This document shows, piece by piece, positions 62,729 to 64,000 of a DNA stretch of 64,000 nucleotides. How positions within the stretch are numbered: position 1 is the stretch's first letter; each line of letters begins with the position of its first letter. The notes below the pieces were generated by a model. The model was given only the letters and a program-made list of their open reading frames with translations. It had not been told where the DNA came from and made no database searches. The DNA comes from Paenibacillus sp. FSL A5-0031 (GTDB taxonomy: Bacteria; Bacillota; Bacilli; Paenibacillales; Paenibacillaceae): contig NZ_MRTD01000016.1 in the NCBI RefSeq assembly GCF_001956295.1, positions 111,378-175,377 of the forward strand, in the 5' to 3' direction. The position numbers and the translations under genes are program-made.

Positions 62729-63514
62729 CTAGATATTTAAATCAATGCCCATCTGATCTAAGCTTTTGAATAGATATCCTTGCCGGCGAGCCTCGTCTAT
62801 AATTCTGCCGAGTGCCTCGGTATTGTCTTTGGAAACAGAATGCAGCAGGATGATCGCTCCGGGATGGAGCTGCTTAACAACCTCGTTATACGCATATTGA
62901 GATCCTCTTTGTGCATTTACATCCCAATCCTTGTATGCCACTGACCAAAATACATTCGTATAGCCGAATTGTTTGCTAGCGGCAAGCATCCGTTCGCTGA
63001 ATATGCCTCTTGGTGGCCTCAGATACTTCATTTCCTTCTGGCCGGTCAGCGTTTCTACATGCTCCTTGACCTTATCAAGCTCCGTTTTGATGCTTGATTC
63101 TGAGAGGGTCGACATATCTGGATGACTCCAAGAATGGTTGCCTACAATATGCCCCTCCAGCACCATCCGCTTTAAAAGCTCCGGCTGATCCTTGACATAA
63201 TGTCCCGTTACAAAAAAGACCGCTGGTACTTGTTTATCTTTTAATACATCGAGAATACGCGGTGTATATCCATTTTCGTAGCCGTTATCGAAAGTAAGAT
63301 ATAGCTCCTTTTGCGTTGTATCCCCTAGAAACAAAGCCCCATGCTTCGTTACGATTTCTTTAAAGCCCTCCTCATCGATCGAAGGCAGACGCCCCTCCAC
63401 GCTTTTCTTAAACCCGAAGTGGAATACCCCTGGCTGCCCATATGCAGCTGCTGGACTTATTAAACCCCATAAGATCGCAATAAGCATGACAGCGACTCTA
63501 ACCCTTTGCTTCAA
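62729..63514 (-). CDS. pdaA: Polysaccharide deacetylase PdaA (muramic-delta-lactam formation)
   Basis: Deacetylates N-acetylmuramic acid in spore cortex peptidoglycan, the step before delta-lactam formation needed for cortex lysis at germination. It is 261 residues with a signal peptide (VRVAVMLIAILWGLISPAAA). The NodB fold has YLTFDNGYENGY, FFVTGHYVKDQPELL, GNHSWSHPDM, LRPPRGIFSE and ILLHSVSKDN; the DNGYENG form in place of the usual DDGP is the PdaA type. The start is TTG at 63514: AAGGAGG ends 8 bases before it, so an earlier reading at 63535 would start inside the ribosome site. Confidence 0.93.
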   Translation of the reverse strand: MKQRVRVAVMLIAILWGLISPAAAYGQPGVFHFGFKKSVEGRLPSIDEEGFKEIVTKHGALFLGDTTQKELYLTFDNGYENGYTPRILDVLKDKQVPAVFFVTGHYVKDQPELLKRMVLEGHIVGNHSWSHPDMSTLSESSIKTELDKVKEHVETLTGQKEMKYLRPPRGIFSERMLAASKQFGYTNVFWSVAYKDWDVNAQRGSQYAYNEVVKQLHPGAIILLHSVSKDNTEALGRIIDEARRQGYLFKSLDQMGIDLNI

Positions 63515-63589
63515 CAGTAAAGCCTCCTTATTCAATGAAGTGATTGCACTTCATCCGCATATTGCGTTTATATTTCCCCATAAACACAT

Positions 63590-63640
63590 AAAAAAACCGC
63601 TATTTCCATAAGTCCTGTAGACTTTGAAAATAGCGGTTTA
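63590..63640 (-). terminator. Terminator after the tRNA genes
   Basis: On the minus strand AACCGCTATTT pairs with AAATAGCGGTT across a loop of about 22 bases, followed by T7. It ends the minus-strand tRNA transcript. Confidence 0.85.
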
Positions 63641-63665
63641 TGTTGTGAATCATTCTGTTAAAAGA

Positions 63666-63742
63666 TGGTCGGGACGACACGATTTGAACATGCGACCCCC
63701 TGGTCCCAAACCAGGTGCTCTACCAAGCTGAGCTACGTCCCG
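63666..63742 (-). tRNA. tRNA-Pro (UGG)
   Basis: Full cloverleaf on the minus strand: acceptor CGGGACG/CGTCCCG, D-arm AGCTCAGCTTGGTAGAGC, anticodon arm CTGG-TTTGGGA-CCAG with anticodon TGG, T-arm with GTTCAAATC, and encoded CCA end. Confidence 0.97.
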
Positions 63743-63814
63743 CATCGATTATGTCCACCATGTAGGTGGTTTTTGATGCTTGCTTGGCATAACCAAGAGG
63801 CATCTTAAGAAAAA

Positions 63815-63890
<76 letters not shown>

Positions 63891-63922
63891 ATATGGATTT
63901 TTTTCACCATGTAAAGGTGTTT

Positions 63923-63999
<77 letters not shown>

Positions 64000-64000
64000 T

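Overview
The window looks like chromosome from an endospore-forming member of the Bacillales, most probably Paenibacillaceae. The reasons are strong AGGAGG-type ribosome sites with frequent TTG and GTG starts, a Gram-positive sufCDSUB operon, homologues of Bacillus YfkAB, YunC, YunD, YhbH and PdaA, YesMN-type two-component genes beside a CUT1 sugar ABC transporter without its own ATPase, and spore-surface genes. No insertion sequence, prophage, CRISPR array or rRNA gene was seen.

Layout. 1-5450: a thiamine operon on the minus strand (promoter, TPP riboswitch, terminator, thiC, thiF, a thiE-thiS fusion, thiG, thiO running off the edge). 5484-10216: a GT4 glycosyltransferase, an AI-2E/YtvI-type membrane protein, radical-SAM YfkAB and an HD-GYP protein. 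10364-15312: a YunD-like phosphoesterase and molybdenum-cofactor genes (a mini molybdopterin-domain protein, moaA, and divergently a moaD-moaE fusion and a moeB-like gene). 15405-17742: a second HD-GYP protein and a lipoprotein. 17829-23095: the suf iron-sulfur operon. 23284-26689: a DUF1802 protein, methionine salvage mtnKA and yunC. 26900-27387: two small genes. 27778-31215: a spore-appendage-like locus. 31875-41274: an orphan protein, a GGDEF-EAL protein, two small membrane proteins, sbcCD and an MFS transporter. 41344-50017: an operon for the whole reductive pyrimidine catabolic route. 50390-52864: yhbH and a NiaP-like transporter. 53095-62577: a polysaccharide-use locus (KdgF-like cupin, heparinase II/III-like lyase, ABC transporter, YesN/YesM-type regulators). 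62729-64000: pdaA and tRNA-Pro, tRNA-Thr and tRNA-fMet.

The most interesting part is 27778-31215. Two small tandem proteins carry the N-terminal Cys-Cys/X10/Cys pattern and C-terminal Cys strand of endospore appendage (Ena, DUF3992) subunits. A third, divergent protein has a related C-terminal half behind a Cys/Arg/Pro-rich tail. Facing them is a collagen-like, BclA-type protein whose triple-helix region is interrupted at a regular 17-residue period. Together they resemble a disulfide-bonded spore fibre with a collagen tip, in a composition I do not recognise.

A second theme is sulfur transfer. Both ubiquitin-like sulfur carriers in the window are fused to enzymes (ThiE-ThiS and MoaD-MoaE). 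Their two E1-like activating enzymes are paralogues sharing the same C-terminal extension, and a suf cysteine desulfurase system lies nearby.
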